A DNA stretch of 47,269 bases from positions 1 through 47,269 of the forward strand of contig WQSQ01000007.1 in assembly GCA_009787775.1 (NCBI GenBank), read 5' to 3'. Positions 7,501 through 15,947 of this stretch are shown here, in pieces; position 1 is the first letter of the stretch; every line of letters starts with the position of its first letter. Position numbers and translations under genes: made by a program. The notes beneath the pieces were generated by a model. The model was not told where the DNA came from and made no database searches. It was given only the letters and a program-made list of their open reading frames with translations. The DNA comes from Treponema sp. (GTDB lineage Bacteria; Spirochaetota; Spirochaetia; Treponematales; Breznakiellaceae).

Positions 7501-9066
7501 TTCTTTGCGGGTCTTTCATCTCCTTCACCGATCCAGGGTACGGTTATAGGGACAATTAAAAACGGTATTCTGGACGCGCAATTCAATAACTTCTTTTTGG
7601 ATTTAGTTTCAATATGGGCGTTCGTACCAGATATGAAGGAATTCAGCATTGTAGGCGGATACATCACAGGTCAGATGGATTTAAGGGGACATGTTTTAAG
7701 TCCGGAATTTTACGGTACGGCAAGAGCATCAAGTATTCGCCTTCAGGTTCCGGAATATATTAACGCAGATATAAGGTCTGTTCCGTTTAACATTAATGCT
7801 GAAGGATATGATGTTACTTTCGGCCCTGTAGTTGCGGCAGCGGGCAGCGGGAGCGGAACTGCGAGCGGCTGGCTTGTTTTTGAAAATTGGATACCGTCCA
7901 GCATTACCCTTGACATAAATGTTCCAAGAGAAAGCCCGATTCCTTATAGTCTTGATATATCCGGTTTTTTGGCAAAAGGAAGTGCGTCAGGAAAATTTGA
8001 CTTAACTGCTGATATATTAAACCGTGTTATGGAACTTACAGGTAATATTTTTACGAATGATGCTGAATTGGGGCTTAATGTAGACAATTTTTCTTCTATT
8101 TCAAACAGTATCTACTCTACAGCCAATACCCAGAAAAACAATGAGATGAATACCATGTTAAATTTTACAATAACAACAGGGTCCATGGTTGAATTTGTCT
8201 GGCCTGCCTCCAGCCCGATATTAAGAGCCAACCCAGAAATGGGAACTGTAGTATATATTACAGCCGATTCGCAAAACAGCCAATTTTCCATAAATAGCGA
8301 TGTAAGGATACGATCCGGTGAATTATTTTACTTTGAAAGAAGTTTTTATATTCGTCAGGGAAACATAATTTTCAGGGAGAATGAAAATCAATTTGATCCC
8401 CGCATAAGCGCAAGGGCTGAAATCCGCGATCGCGCTGAATCGGGAACTGTAACTATATCAATGATTGTGGATAATCAGCCTTTACTGAATTTTGAGCCCC
8501 GTTTTGAGTCAAGTCCTGCTTTAACACAGCTTGAAATTTATTCAATTTTAGGGCAGAATTTCGGTGTTAATCAGAATAATGAAGATATGGATATGCAGCG
8601 CTTTATTTTTGCGTCAACAACTGATTTTCTGACCCAGATTATTGCTACGTCTGATGTTTTATCGCAATTTGTGTTTTTCCGTCAATTTGAGCGCGGTGTA
8701 AGGAACTTATTGGGGCTTGATATGTTCAGTGTCAGAACAAGATTCCTGCATAATGCAGTATTATCAGGAGTTGCGGGATTATCTCAAGCTGCGGTTGACA
8801 GGAATTACAGTGTAGGTAACTATTTTGATAACACAACTGTTTTTATAGGTAAATATATTGGAAGGGATATGTTTGTTCAGGGTATGCTTACAATGAGGTA
8901 TGATAAGAATAATGTTTCATTTGGCGGTTTAGTATTTGAACCGGACATTGGAATAGAGCTGCAGAGTCCTTTTGTAAATATAAAATGGTCTTTTTTCCCA
9001 TATCATCCGGAAAACTGGTGGGTAAACGATCATTCATTTACCTTAAGCTGGAATTTTTCATTTTAG
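4528..9066 (+). CDS. tamB: TamB/AsmA-like translocation and assembly protein
   Basis: A very large protein of 1512 aa starting at TTG 4528 with an AAAGGA ribosome site. One N-terminal membrane helix (about residues 18-38) is followed by a long, almost purely beta-strand body rich in Ser, Asn, Ile and Phe. AsmA-like signals lie in the first 150 residues. The last 350 residues resemble the TamB C-terminal domain (DUF490), with the conserved run of amphipathic strands near FYFERSFYIRQGNIIF. This family forms an inter-membrane bridge that moves lipids or helps insert outer-membrane proteins. The gene lies 8 bp upstream of bamA, the order I recall in T. pallidum (TP0325-TP0326). It ends in aromatic beta-strand sequence (SLSWNF-like) close to the outer-membrane partner. 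Family assignment is good; the exact role in spirochaetes is inferred. Confidence 0.85.
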   Translation: MPIFIRKDGKKVLPRTFYIKILIFCGLIVVSAVLMQPLQAALKRMMYQIHTDLIENLEKYTGLAVSYSSIRPAFLGSFDVRYLRFQKGEEPFFNTTRIRFSFSLKELLFNRKLLIHTVQIEKPVINIDTQRDKETIDILAALFRNRDENESFGQISNYLPKQADYQINNGIFLFSDRSMVCRLTDIELNIHRGDFDSVFNINNKNDDFIINGKSSVSLSYSGVFNRTIIVAAGIGINGMCSNDLQTAQAGIAFSHMTISQQAGILNEAASSRTSANTEGQERLLTVHPFSTAVSYKDKTLNVNPLQTVNDNYYSFSYNMSEREVLAQINLNDFRPDAKAVFSGFWSNISHLFSLQITGSSSLRFSGADMEYSVNLRGGKMSGYTALNPAHDLAGYQLTDAFIVNASGNEKTVTVSDLIISSSALASASSLFNGIISYSGIVDISPLSVNGELILDRFSMTGDDYIGAVFSVTGNNGEILISSEEIKISQTQIKNMNIVLSPDKNDIGISVSCLCGSENSGAVFIDGAYFMNLNQIEASLSLNDMSVYELTEIIRPFFSFFSFPAISRNYLHASKINTEVFFSTDFNNIVYNVPSLVFDSEYINGIISLSGTGRQLAISEGIVNFFNTELLASARMNFSNPMDIDFNISADFLDLSWRLDGQINDRRTLIIHDPNGFNLYGTLSDTGAVSGYMEIIDFPVPVNTQTVYLSFFSSLRYESMDLWNLEINQFEALYNGGNHFSVSGIADQSGARFRNLSYSDSAGNLSGAADFFWEKDFSYIEVHANATDGKDAGENYYLECVYNRNHAELRASVSHMQINRFFRERAPMSASGKITINWDSISSFIVLADITSFYTFINNTSVNGSVSINLNNDELLVSSLILNYASIQAEIPELQINRVSGIVKTNAAVQGIDRFNITGNLALDARFNPIDSWMDYKKAYDKFSGTLTLQNLHYNDMKNDGMAFVFSRNEGSLFVSGGTKNMLRLEVDSDGYFFAGLSSPSPIQGTVIGTIKNGILDAQFNNFFLDLVSIWAFVPDMKEFSIVGGYITGQMDLRGHVLSPEFYGTARASSIRLQVPEYINADIRSVPFNINAEGYDVTFGPVVAAAGSGSGTASGWLVFENWIPSSITLDINVPRESPIPYSLDISGFLAKGSASGKFDLTADILNRVMELTGNIFTNDAELGLNVDNFSSISNSIYSTANTQKNNEMNTMLNFTITTGSMVEFVWPASSPILRANPEMGTVVYITADSQNSQFSINSDVRIRSGELFYFERSFYIRQGNIIFRENENQFDPRISARAEIRDRAESGTVTISMIVDNQPLLNFEPRFESSPALTQLEIYSILGQNFGVNQNNEDMDMQRFIFASTTDFLTQIIATSDVLSQFVFFRQFERGVRNLLGLDMFSVRTRFLHNAVLSGVAGLSQAAVDRNYSVGNYFDNTTVFIGKYIGRDMFVQGMLTMRYDKNNVSFGGLVFEPDIGIELQSPFVNIKWSFFPYHPENWWVNDHSFTLSWNFSF

Positions 9067-9074
9067 GAGTTTTG

Positions 9075-11609
9075 ATGAGATTTAAGGTTATTGCTTTTTT
9101 AATGATAATGACAGCCTACGCGGGTTATTCCCAGAATTCCGCTCAATTGCCCGAAGACTGGTACATGAATAGACCTATAAGAAGCGTTGATTTTTCCGGA
9201 TTAAAAAGTGTTGCTGCTTCGGAACTTGAAGCTATAATGTACCCATATATAGGGCGTGTTTTTGATGAATATATTTTCTGGGAAATGCAGGGGAAACTTT
9301 ATGCTCTTGAATATTTTGATAGAATAGAACCATCTGTCGCTCCGGTTTATTCACCCGAGCTGCAGGTAATTGTCAGGTTTAATGTAGTCGAACGACCTAC
9401 AATAGGGCGGATTGTATTTAACGGTAATTCGGGGGTTACACGAAGAGAATTAAACGATGTAATTGTCTCAAAAGTCGATGATATTTATAACCAGTCAAAA
9501 GTTCGGCTGGATATTGACGCTATTGTTAATAAATATCTGGAAAAAGGTTACCCTAATGTATCTGTTACAGCATCAGAATCCCAAGCCAGAGATGAAAGCA
9601 TTACGCTTTTGTTTACCATTGTAGAACATGAAAAAATCTCCATATCAAGAATTGAATTTCAGGGGAACTCACGATTTTCCAATAACGCGTTGAGAGGACA
9701 GCTTTCTTTAAAACAACGTTCCATAATTAATGACGGGGCTTTTCAGGAAGCAAAACTCCTCGCCGATTTAGATACAATTGCGCAATATTACCATGATCGC
9801 GGGTTTATTGACGCGTATGTCAGGGATGTTACGCGTACTTATGAAGAGAATTCTAAAGGTACAAACATGATTCTGACATTCATGATCGAGGAAGGTACGG
9901 AATTCAGATTTGGTGGAGTGTCATTTGAAGGTAATTTTATTTTTTCAACAGAACAGTTGGCAGGGTTGATCGCTTCCAGAGTGGGAGATATCGTTAACAT
10001 GACGCGGCTGGAAATGGATTTACAGCGAGTCGCCGATCTTTATTTTGAAAACGGCTATATTTACAATACCATAATGAGAACTCCCGATAAGAATGACCAG
10101 GCAAATACGCTTTCGTATACAATATTAATAGTTGAAAGAAGCAGGGCTTACATAGAGAACATCATTATAATCGGCAATTCCAAAACGAGAGATAATGTAA
10201 TCTTAAGGGAAATTCCTCTTGAACCTGGTGATGTATTTTCCAGGACTAAAGTAATGGAGGCGCTGCGTAATCTTTATAATCTTCAGTATTTTTCCATGGT
10301 ACTTCCTGATACCCTTCAGGGAAGCACGGAGAATCTGATGGATTTGGTTATTACGCTGGAAGAACAGCCTACCACTGATATTCAATTCGGACTGACTTTT
10401 TCAGGCAGCGGGGATCCGGATACATTTCCGATATCAGGGTTAATACAATGGAATGACACAAATATTGCGGGAACAGGAAACCAGCTTGGAATAGAATTAA
10501 ATTCTTCTATTGTCGATTCAACTTCACTTACAATTAATTATGTGCATAGATGGGCTTTTGGTCTTCCGTTATCGCTTGGAATTGATTTTTCGGGAAATTA
10601 CACAAAAAAAACAGCGACCATGGATAATCAGCCTCCGTTTTTTAACGGCAATGAAAGCCACGCCTATCCGGATGGTTTCGTATCTTTTGAAGAATACAGA
10701 AACAGCAGTAAAGTCCCGACAAGGGATTTTTTAATGAGCTATAATCAATTGTATTTATCATTGGGCTTGTCAACCGGGTATAGGTGGTCCATTGTACCAG
10801 GAATTTTCAGTGTAAACGGCGGAACGCGTTTTGGTGTTATAAGAAATTCCTACGATAATGAATTATACAGACCATTTGATCCTACGCTGAGAGATGATAA
10901 CAATACATGGACATTAAAGAACTCACTTTGGGTCGCCTTATCGCTTGATGATCGTGATATTTATTATGATCCGTCAAGCGGTTATTATTTGTATCAGAGA
11001 CTTGGATTATACGGCTTATTAAGCAATGAGAGAGAACATTATATTCGTTCTGATACCAGGATCCAGTATTTTCATACATTATTTAATATATCTGTGACGG
11101 AGAACTGGAGTTTTAAAGGAGTGCTTGCTTTCAACGCAAACCTTTCATTGGTATTCAAACAGCCAGGCCGTGATACTAACTCTCTTATTCCTACCATGGA
11201 AATGTCAAATATGCTCGCTGTAGACGGTATGTTTAACGCAAGAGGATGGAGCGGTATATACAGCATTAAAGGTCTCCTTCTTTTGGATACGTGGGTTGAG
11301 CTTCGCATTCCGCTTGTACGCGGCATTTTATCATGGGATTTCTTTTTTGATGCGGCAGGTATTGAAACAGAACAAGGTTATTATTTTGGGATTAACAGTG
11401 AGGGAAACCGAAATTTTACAGTAGATAATCTCAGGTTCAGCCTCGGTGCAGGTTTAAGATTTACCCTACCGCAATTCCCAATCAGGCTGAGCCTTGTAAA
11501 ACGTTTCAGGTTTTTAGACGGTGATGTCTTATGGCAGCCTGGTGTGCTTTTTGGAGACGGAACATCAAAGGGATTAGACCTTGTAATTTCATTTGCTATA
11601 TCATATTAG
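9075..11609 (+). CDS. bamA: BamA outer-membrane protein assembly factor
   Basis: The ATG at 9075 (MRFKV…) is chosen because it follows an AGGAGT ribosome site and opens a signal peptide (residues 1-20, ending AGYSQ); an upstream in-frame start at 8985 would lie inside the tamB-like gene. The product is 844 aa. Five POTRA domains can be counted from the repeated strand-helix pattern with a G-N-S type turn: about residues 34-105, 107-185, 188-275, 278-355 and 358-435. A 16-strand-type barrel follows (about 436-844), ending in an aromatic residue (SFAISY) as expected for a barrel signal. It inserts beta-barrel proteins into the outer membrane and corresponds to Tp92 (TP0326) of T. pallidum. It is co-transcribed with the tamB-like gene and skp. 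Confidence 0.96.
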   Translation: MRFKVIAFLMIMTAYAGYSQNSAQLPEDWYMNRPIRSVDFSGLKSVAASELEAIMYPYIGRVFDEYIFWEMQGKLYALEYFDRIEPSVAPVYSPELQVIVRFNVVERPTIGRIVFNGNSGVTRRELNDVIVSKVDDIYNQSKVRLDIDAIVNKYLEKGYPNVSVTASESQARDESITLLFTIVEHEKISISRIEFQGNSRFSNNALRGQLSLKQRSIINDGAFQEAKLLADLDTIAQYYHDRGFIDAYVRDVTRTYEENSKGTNMILTFMIEEGTEFRFGGVSFEGNFIFSTEQLAGLIASRVGDIVNMTRLEMDLQRVADLYFENGYIYNTIMRTPDKNDQANTLSYTILIVERSRAYIENIIIIGNSKTRDNVILREIPLEPGDVFSRTKVMEALRNLYNLQYFSMVLPDTLQGSTENLMDLVITLEEQPTTDIQFGLTFSGSGDPDTFPISGLIQWNDTNIAGTGNQLGIELNSSIVDSTSLTINYVHRWAFGLPLSLGIDFSGNYTKKTATMDNQPPFFNGNESHAYPDGFVSFEEYRNSSKVPTRDFLMSYNQLYLSLGLSTGYRWSIVPGIFSVNGGTRFGVIRNSYDNELYRPFDPTLRDDNNTWTLKNSLWVALSLDDRDIYYDPSSGYYLYQRLGLYGLLSNEREHYIRSDTRIQYFHTLFNISVTENWSFKGVLAFNANLSLVFKQPGRDTNSLIPTMEMSNMLAVDGMFNARGWSGIYSIKGLLLLDTWVELRIPLVRGILSWDFFFDAAGIETEQGYYFGINSEGNRNFTVDNLRFSLGAGLRFTLPQFPIRLSLVKRFRFLDGDVLWQPGVLFGDGTSKGLDLVISFAISY

Positions 11610-11618
11610 AGGTGGTTT

Positions 11619-12146
11619 ATGTCAAAAAGAATTGTCATTTTATTATTGTTAATTTTTTGCGCTGGTTTTGCTTTTGGTCAGCAGATATCAAGAATCGCGA
11701 TAGTGGATTTGCAGCGTGTCAATAATGAGTTTTACCGGGAATCCGCCGCTGTAAGGCAATTCAACGAGCGCACCGCAAGGGTTCAGGTCGATATTGAAAA
11801 GATGCAAAATGAGATACGAGAACTAATAGCTAGGCGCGATATTGCTGTATCATTAAATAATCAGGCGGAAGCGAACAGGCTGGAAATCGAAATAAACAGA
11901 AGCAGGGAATATTTTGGCAGTTATTACCAAGCAAGGATCGCTGAACTTGAGAGGGAAAGGGTATATTTAATGCAATCTGATACGTTTCTAAATCAAATAT
12001 ATGATGAAATACGTTATATCGCAGAGAGCGAAGGATTTACGCATGTTTTTGATATTAATCAAACGCCCGGTCTTCTCTGGTTCAGTCCCGGATTTGATAT
12101 TACTGATAGATTGCTTCAAAGTCTGCGTACAAGAATCAGATATTAA
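11619..12146 (+). CDS. skp: Skp/OmpH-family periplasmic chaperone
   Basis: A 175-aa protein with a signal peptide (residues 1-20, AFGQ cleavage region) followed by the OmpH opening RIAIVDLQRV, then a long charged coiled-coil (about residues 40-120, EIRELIARRDIAV… and RIAELERERV) and a return strand (GFTHVFDIN). Skp trimers hold unfolded outer-membrane proteins in their coiled-coil tentacles and deliver them to BamA. It starts 9 bp after bamA with a GAGGTGG ribosome site, so the three genes form one envelope-biogenesis unit. Length and layout are normal for the family. Confidence 0.93.
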   Translation: MSKRIVILLLLIFCAGFAFGQQISRIAIVDLQRVNNEFYRESAAVRQFNERTARVQVDIEKMQNEIRELIARRDIAVSLNNQAEANRLEIEINRSREYFGSYYQARIAELERERVYLMQSDTFLNQIYDEIRYIAESEGFTHVFDINQTPGLLWFSPGFDITDRLLQSLRTRIRY

Positions 12147-12158
12147 ACAGGTGCCTGT

Positions 12159-15113
12159 ATGGCCGACAGCACGCCTTTGTACAGCAGCCCGGCAGCCGGT
12201 TCAAGTCCGATGCTCGATCAATACAGGCGGATAAAAAAAAAACATGAAGGGAACACACTCTTCTTTCGTTTGGGTGATTTTTATGAAATGTTTGCAGAAG
12301 ATGCGATTGAAGTATCAGCTCTCCTGAACCTGACTCTGACAAGCCGCAATGGTCTTCCCATGTGCGGAATACCTTATCACGCCGCAAGATCATATATAGC
12401 GCGGCTTTTAAAACTCGGAAAAAAAATCGCAGTCTGTGAGCAGCTAACTCCTCCAGGAAAGGGAAACAAGATAATTGAGCGTGATGTAGTAGAAATAATT
12501 ACCCCCGGTACAACTGTCGATGAAGAATTCCTTGAAAAAGGAAGTTCAAATTATCTTGGGTGCTTGGCTGTCAGCGGTCTGACAGCCGGAAAACTTATAC
12601 CAGGCAGCCAGAGCGCAAACAACAATAAAAATCGTCTTTCTTTTTCATATATTGATCTTTCAACAGGCGAGTTTTTTGCGACAAGTTTTCCCTGTAATGA
12701 AGGAGAAACACTGAGGCAGGAACTTGAGCGTCTTCAGATTAAAGAGATACTGATACAGGAGTCCCTGTTGGAAGAAAACAATGTTATTGCCAGCGCAATT
12801 TATGAGCGGAATACCCTGGTTTTAAACCGTTGGGCAGACTGGCTGTTTGATCCTTTTCAGGCGCAATCGAGGCTGGAAAAACAATTTGGACTTGTTAATC
12901 TAAAAAGTTTCGGTCTCAAGGAAGACAGCGCGGAAATAATTTCTGCGGGAAGTCTGCTTGACTACCTTGATACAACGTCCAAAAGCCTGCTTCCGCATAT
13001 CAGAAAACTTAACATTTACAGCGATTGCGAATATATGGGTATTGATGAAGCAAGCCAGCGCAATCTTGAGCTAATTGCGAATCAAAGGGAAGGGGATGTC
13101 CGTTTTTCGCTTCTGGAAGTGATGGATGAAACGCGTTCGTCCATGGGACGCAGGCTTTTAAAGAGGCGTATTTTACATCCCCTTCGTGATATAAAAAAGA
13201 TTGAAGGCCGTCTTGACATGGCGGAAAATCTTTACCGCGATCAAAACCTTTTAAGCCGTCTTCGTGAATTATTGGGAAAGACTCCCGACCTTGAACGTCT
13301 TTGTTCAAGGCTTGCGATGGATAAGGCGCATGGAAGGGACATGCTTGCTGTAAAAAACGCGATTAATTTATATCATGAGATTTTTAATAATTTTAATGTT
13401 TGCTGTGAAACTTCAGTCGGCCAAACCCAAAATGGAAAAAATGAATTATTATTCGAAAGTGACTGCAATGAAACTCAATTTAATACTTCGTTGAATTTGC
13501 AGGAATTGAAACCTGCGCAAAACCTGCTTGAAAATGGAATTTGCGAAGAGCCATCCGTCCTGCTTAACGAAGGAAATTTAATTAAAGACGGCTATAATTC
13601 TGAATTGGATGCGCTGCGCGGAATGAGAGACAATTCAAGACAGATTCTTGAACAGTATCTTGAAGAAGAAAAAAACGGAACAGGAATTGCAAGTCTAAAG
13701 ATTCGTTACAATCGTTTAATTGGCTATTTTTTTGAAGTTACCAAGAGTCATCTTGATAAAGTACCGAAACACTTTATCAAGCGGCAGGGAATTACAGGCG
13801 GAGAAAGATACTCAACTGATCGCCTTGCTTCCCTCGAATCAGAAATAAACGGCGCATCAGATAAAGTTGTTGAGCTTGAAAGAAAATTATTCCTGGAAAT
13901 CCGCGAAGAAATAAAGAAAATCCTTGTTAACCTGTCCGTTGCAGCAAAGCGTCTTGCAGAGATTGATGTTGCTCAGTCAATGGCAAAGGCCGCGTCGATA
14001 AGAAACTGGAGGCGCCCATATGTTTGCGAAGACAGTATTCTGGAAATCTGCGAAGGCCGGCATCCAGTGGTAGAAGCTCATTTAAACCGCAGTGAATATA
14101 TTCCAAATGATGTATTGTTACATGCAAAACAAAAAAATGATACAAAGGATCAAACACTACCGAATGATGCGTATAACGATCAGGTATCTTTTGCAATGAT
14201 AACAGGCCCCAATATGGCAGGGAAATCCACATATCTTCGCTCTGCGGCTTTAATAACTATTATGGCTCAGACGGGCAGTTTTGTTCCGGCTGCGGAAGCT
14301 AAAATCGGGATTTGTGACCGTATTTACTGCAGGGTAGGCGCATCTGACAATCTTGCGCGGGGCGAATCGACCTTTCTTGTAGAAATGAATGAAACTGCTT
14401 TTATTTTGAATACAGCGACAGAAAAAAGCCTTGTTATAATGGATGAGGTCGGTAGGGGAACAGGAACCAATGATGGTCTATCCATCGCGTGGGCGGTAAG
14501 CGAAGAGCTTTTAAATCGTATAGGCTGCAGGACTCTTTTTGCGACTCACTTTCACGAACTGTCTCTTTTATCACATCCGCAGCTTGCTAACCGTTCCATG
14601 GAGGTTTTGGATCAGGGAGAAAAAATTGTCTTTTTGCGAAAACTGAAAGAGGGGCCTGCCGCGGAATCTTACGGTATTCATGTCGCGCATCTTGCAGGTA
14701 TATCGCAGAATGTTCTTAAAAGAGCTGCTCAGATTATGTCTCTTTTAAAAGAGCGGGATGAGGATTTAAATGAAGCATTCGGAGCAAATATGATTGTTAA
14801 CCAAACAATCAATAAAGTTAACGATATAAATAAGGCGATTAACCAAGGAGGACACAGATTTACACAGAGTGAAATACAGGAAAGATTAAATGATAATTCA
14901 GTTTTTACCGGCAAATTTGAGAGATTATTACAGGAGATTGATCCTGAACAGATGACTCCCCTTGAAGCATTAAACATTTTGTGCCAATGGAAAAAGCTTC
15001 TGGAAACGGCAGACATCGATGAACAGATTACATTTAACAATGGTTTATTAAAAACAGATAGACCAAAGCAGAAAATAATTCCAAAGAATGGAGAATTAAC
15101 GCTGTTTGATTGA
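12159..15113 (+). CDS. mutS: DNA mismatch repair protein MutS
   Basis: A 984-aa protein that recognises mismatches and small loops and uses ATP to signal repair. The mismatch-wedge motif F-x-E is F41-Y-E43 (GDFYEMF). The Walker A motif GPNMAGKST lies near residue 685, Walker B VIMDEVGRGTGTNDG near 762, and a helix-turn-helix and C-terminal tail follow. The protein is about 100 residues longer than usual. The excess is in Asn/Gln/Glu-rich insertions: in the connector (around SQSANNNKN), near residues 407-465 in the lever/clamp region, around 650-675 just before the ATPase core, and near 870-910 after it. Catalytic motifs are intact. It starts 12 bp after skp, the order recalled for T. pallidum TP0327-TP0328. 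Confidence 0.97.
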   Translation: MADSTPLYSSPAAGSSPMLDQYRRIKKKHEGNTLFFRLGDFYEMFAEDAIEVSALLNLTLTSRNGLPMCGIPYHAARSYIARLLKLGKKIAVCEQLTPPGKGNKIIERDVVEIITPGTTVDEEFLEKGSSNYLGCLAVSGLTAGKLIPGSQSANNNKNRLSFSYIDLSTGEFFATSFPCNEGETLRQELERLQIKEILIQESLLEENNVIASAIYERNTLVLNRWADWLFDPFQAQSRLEKQFGLVNLKSFGLKEDSAEIISAGSLLDYLDTTSKSLLPHIRKLNIYSDCEYMGIDEASQRNLELIANQREGDVRFSLLEVMDETRSSMGRRLLKRRILHPLRDIKKIEGRLDMAENLYRDQNLLSRLRELLGKTPDLERLCSRLAMDKAHGRDMLAVKNAINLYHEIFNNFNVCCETSVGQTQNGKNELLFESDCNETQFNTSLNLQELKPAQNLLENGICEEPSVLLNEGNLIKDGYNSELDALRGMRDNSRQILEQYLEEEKNGTGIASLKIRYNRLIGYFFEVTKSHLDKVPKHFIKRQGITGGERYSTDRLASLESEINGASDKVVELERKLFLEIREEIKKILVNLSVAAKRLAEIDVAQSMAKAASIRNWRRPYVCEDSILEICEGRHPVVEAHLNRSEYIPNDVLLHAKQKNDTKDQTLPNDAYNDQVSFAMITGPNMAGKSTYLRSAALITIMAQTGSFVPAAEAKIGICDRIYCRVGASDNLARGESTFLVEMNETAFILNTATEKSLVIMDEVGRGTGTNDGLSIAWAVSEELLNRIGCRTLFATHFHELSLLSHPQLANRSMEVLDQGEKIVFLRKLKEGPAAESYGIHVAHLAGISQNVLKRAAQIMSLLKERDEDLNEAFGANMIVNQTINKVNDINKAINQGGHRFTQSEIQERLNDNSVFTGKFERLLQEIDPEQMTPLEALNILCQWKKLLETADIDEQITFNNGLLKTDRPKQKIIPKNGELTLFD

Positions 15114-15138
15114 TTTAAATAATTATTTATGTGATAAT
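15110..15138 (+). promoter_or_regulatory. Promoter of the ECF transporter genes
   Basis: TTGATT (15110-15115), 17 bp, then GATAAT (15133-15138) preceded by an extended -10 TG at 15130-15131. The -35 overlaps the mutS stop codon. The leader to the ATG at 15168 is short and holds no visible riboswitch. Confidence 0.5.
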
Positions 15139-15167
15139 TACCCATCATTTTTCAAGGAGAAAAAATA

Positions 15168-15722
15168 ATGAGTAAAAAGCTAATTTCAGTAAAAACCGTA
15201 GTAGCAATCGGTATCGGTGCGGCTTTGATGTTTGTATTAATGCGTTTTGTAGCTGTTCCTACAGGGATTCCCAATACTAATATAAATTTTGGTATTGCTA
15301 TCCTTGCTGTTTTTGCTGCAATCTTTGGACCTGTCGCAGGTTTCTTGATCGGCTTTATTGGCCATACCCTGACAGATCTTACATGGGGCTGGGGAGTATG
15401 GTGGACGTGGGTAGCGGGTTCTGCGCTTTTTGGTTTGGGCGTCGGATTCTTTTTTAAATCGTACAGGATCAATGAAGGCGGATTTGGCATAAAACAATGT
15501 ATTGTTTTTAACATTGTACAGATTGTTACTAATTTCGTAGTCTGGTTAGGTATCGCTCCGACTCTTGATGTTCTTGTTTATGCAGAACCTGCTGAAAAAG
15601 TGTATCTGCAGGGGCTTGTAATTGCTCCGACAAACGCCGCTGTTGTGCTAATACTTGGCAGCTTGCTGATATTTGGCTATACCAAAACATTGGGTAAATC
15701 CGCTAGCTTAAAAGCGGAGTAG
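15168..15722 (+). CDS. ECF transporter substrate-binding (S) component, UPF0397 type
   Basis: A 184-aa very hydrophobic membrane protein with five or six predicted helices. The start [16 protein letters not shown], then [12 protein letters not shown] and [19 protein letters not shown], matches the UPF0397 family of S components. The S component captures a vitamin-like substrate and docks on the EcfA-EcfT energy module, here encoded immediately downstream (15948-18544). The substrate of this family is not firmly known to me. The neighbourhood (uraA, comF, pyrC, guaB) would be consistent with a pyrimidine or related precursor, but that is only context. AAGGAG ribosome site at 15154-15159. Confidence 0.85.
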   Translation: MSKKLISVKTVVAIGIGAALMFVLMRFVAVPTGIPNTNINFGIAILAVFAAIFGPVAGFLIGFIGHTLTDLTWGWGVWWTWVAGSALFGLGVGFFFKSYRINEGGFGIKQCIVFNIVQIVTNFVVWLGIAPTLDVLVYAEPAEKVYLQGLVIAPTNAAVVLILGSLLIFGYTKTLGKSASLKAE

Positions 15723-15738
15723 TATTGATTAAGAATTT

Positions 15739-15883
15739 ACCACGAACCAAACTATTGCTTTGATATTTTGTTAAACCTTCATGTCTTTTTGTTGTTTGAA
15801 GGATAAAATAAATAACGGCAATCTTTAAGAATTTATATTTGAGGTTCCCTGGTTTCTAACATAAAGTTCGTGCGGTTCGTGGT
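15739..15883. repeat. Inverted repeat between the ECF S and ATPase genes
   Basis: ACCACGAACC (15739-15748) and GGTTCGTGGT (15874-15883) are exact reverse complements bounding about 125 bp of non-coding DNA. The right end also holds a direct repeat GTTCGTGcgGTTCGTG. It resembles the dispersed GTTCGTGG-type intergenic repeats of many bacterial genomes. It splits the S gene from its energy module. Confidence 0.5.
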
Positions 15884-15901
15884 TGAGAATTGTTATTAAT
15901 T

Positions 15902-15930
15902 TTTACAAGTTACCGGTTATATTACATATA
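15902..15930 (+). promoter_or_regulatory. Second promoter, for the ECF energy module
   Basis: TTTACA (15902-15907), 17 bp, then CATATA (15925-15930), giving a leader of about 10 nt before the ATG at 15948. This would let the ATPase and T genes be expressed independently of the S gene. Confidence 0.35.
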
Positions 15931-15947
15931 GGGGCAGTGATATAATA

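Noticed and set aside
8985-9074. Upstream ATG for bamA at 8985
   Set aside because: It lies inside the tamB-like gene and puts 30 non-signal residues before a clear signal peptide. The ATG at 9075 has the ribosome site.
15237-15514. Antisense coding frames opposite the ECF S gene
   Set aside because: Two overlapping minus-strand frames of 86 and 120 codons are composition shadows of the membrane protein gene, lacking ribosome sites and recognisable domains.
15721-15947. Riboswitch before the ECF ATPase gene
   Set aside because: The only structure is an inverted repeat resembling a dispersed intergenic repeat. No conserved aptamer core is visible, and the S gene itself lacks one.
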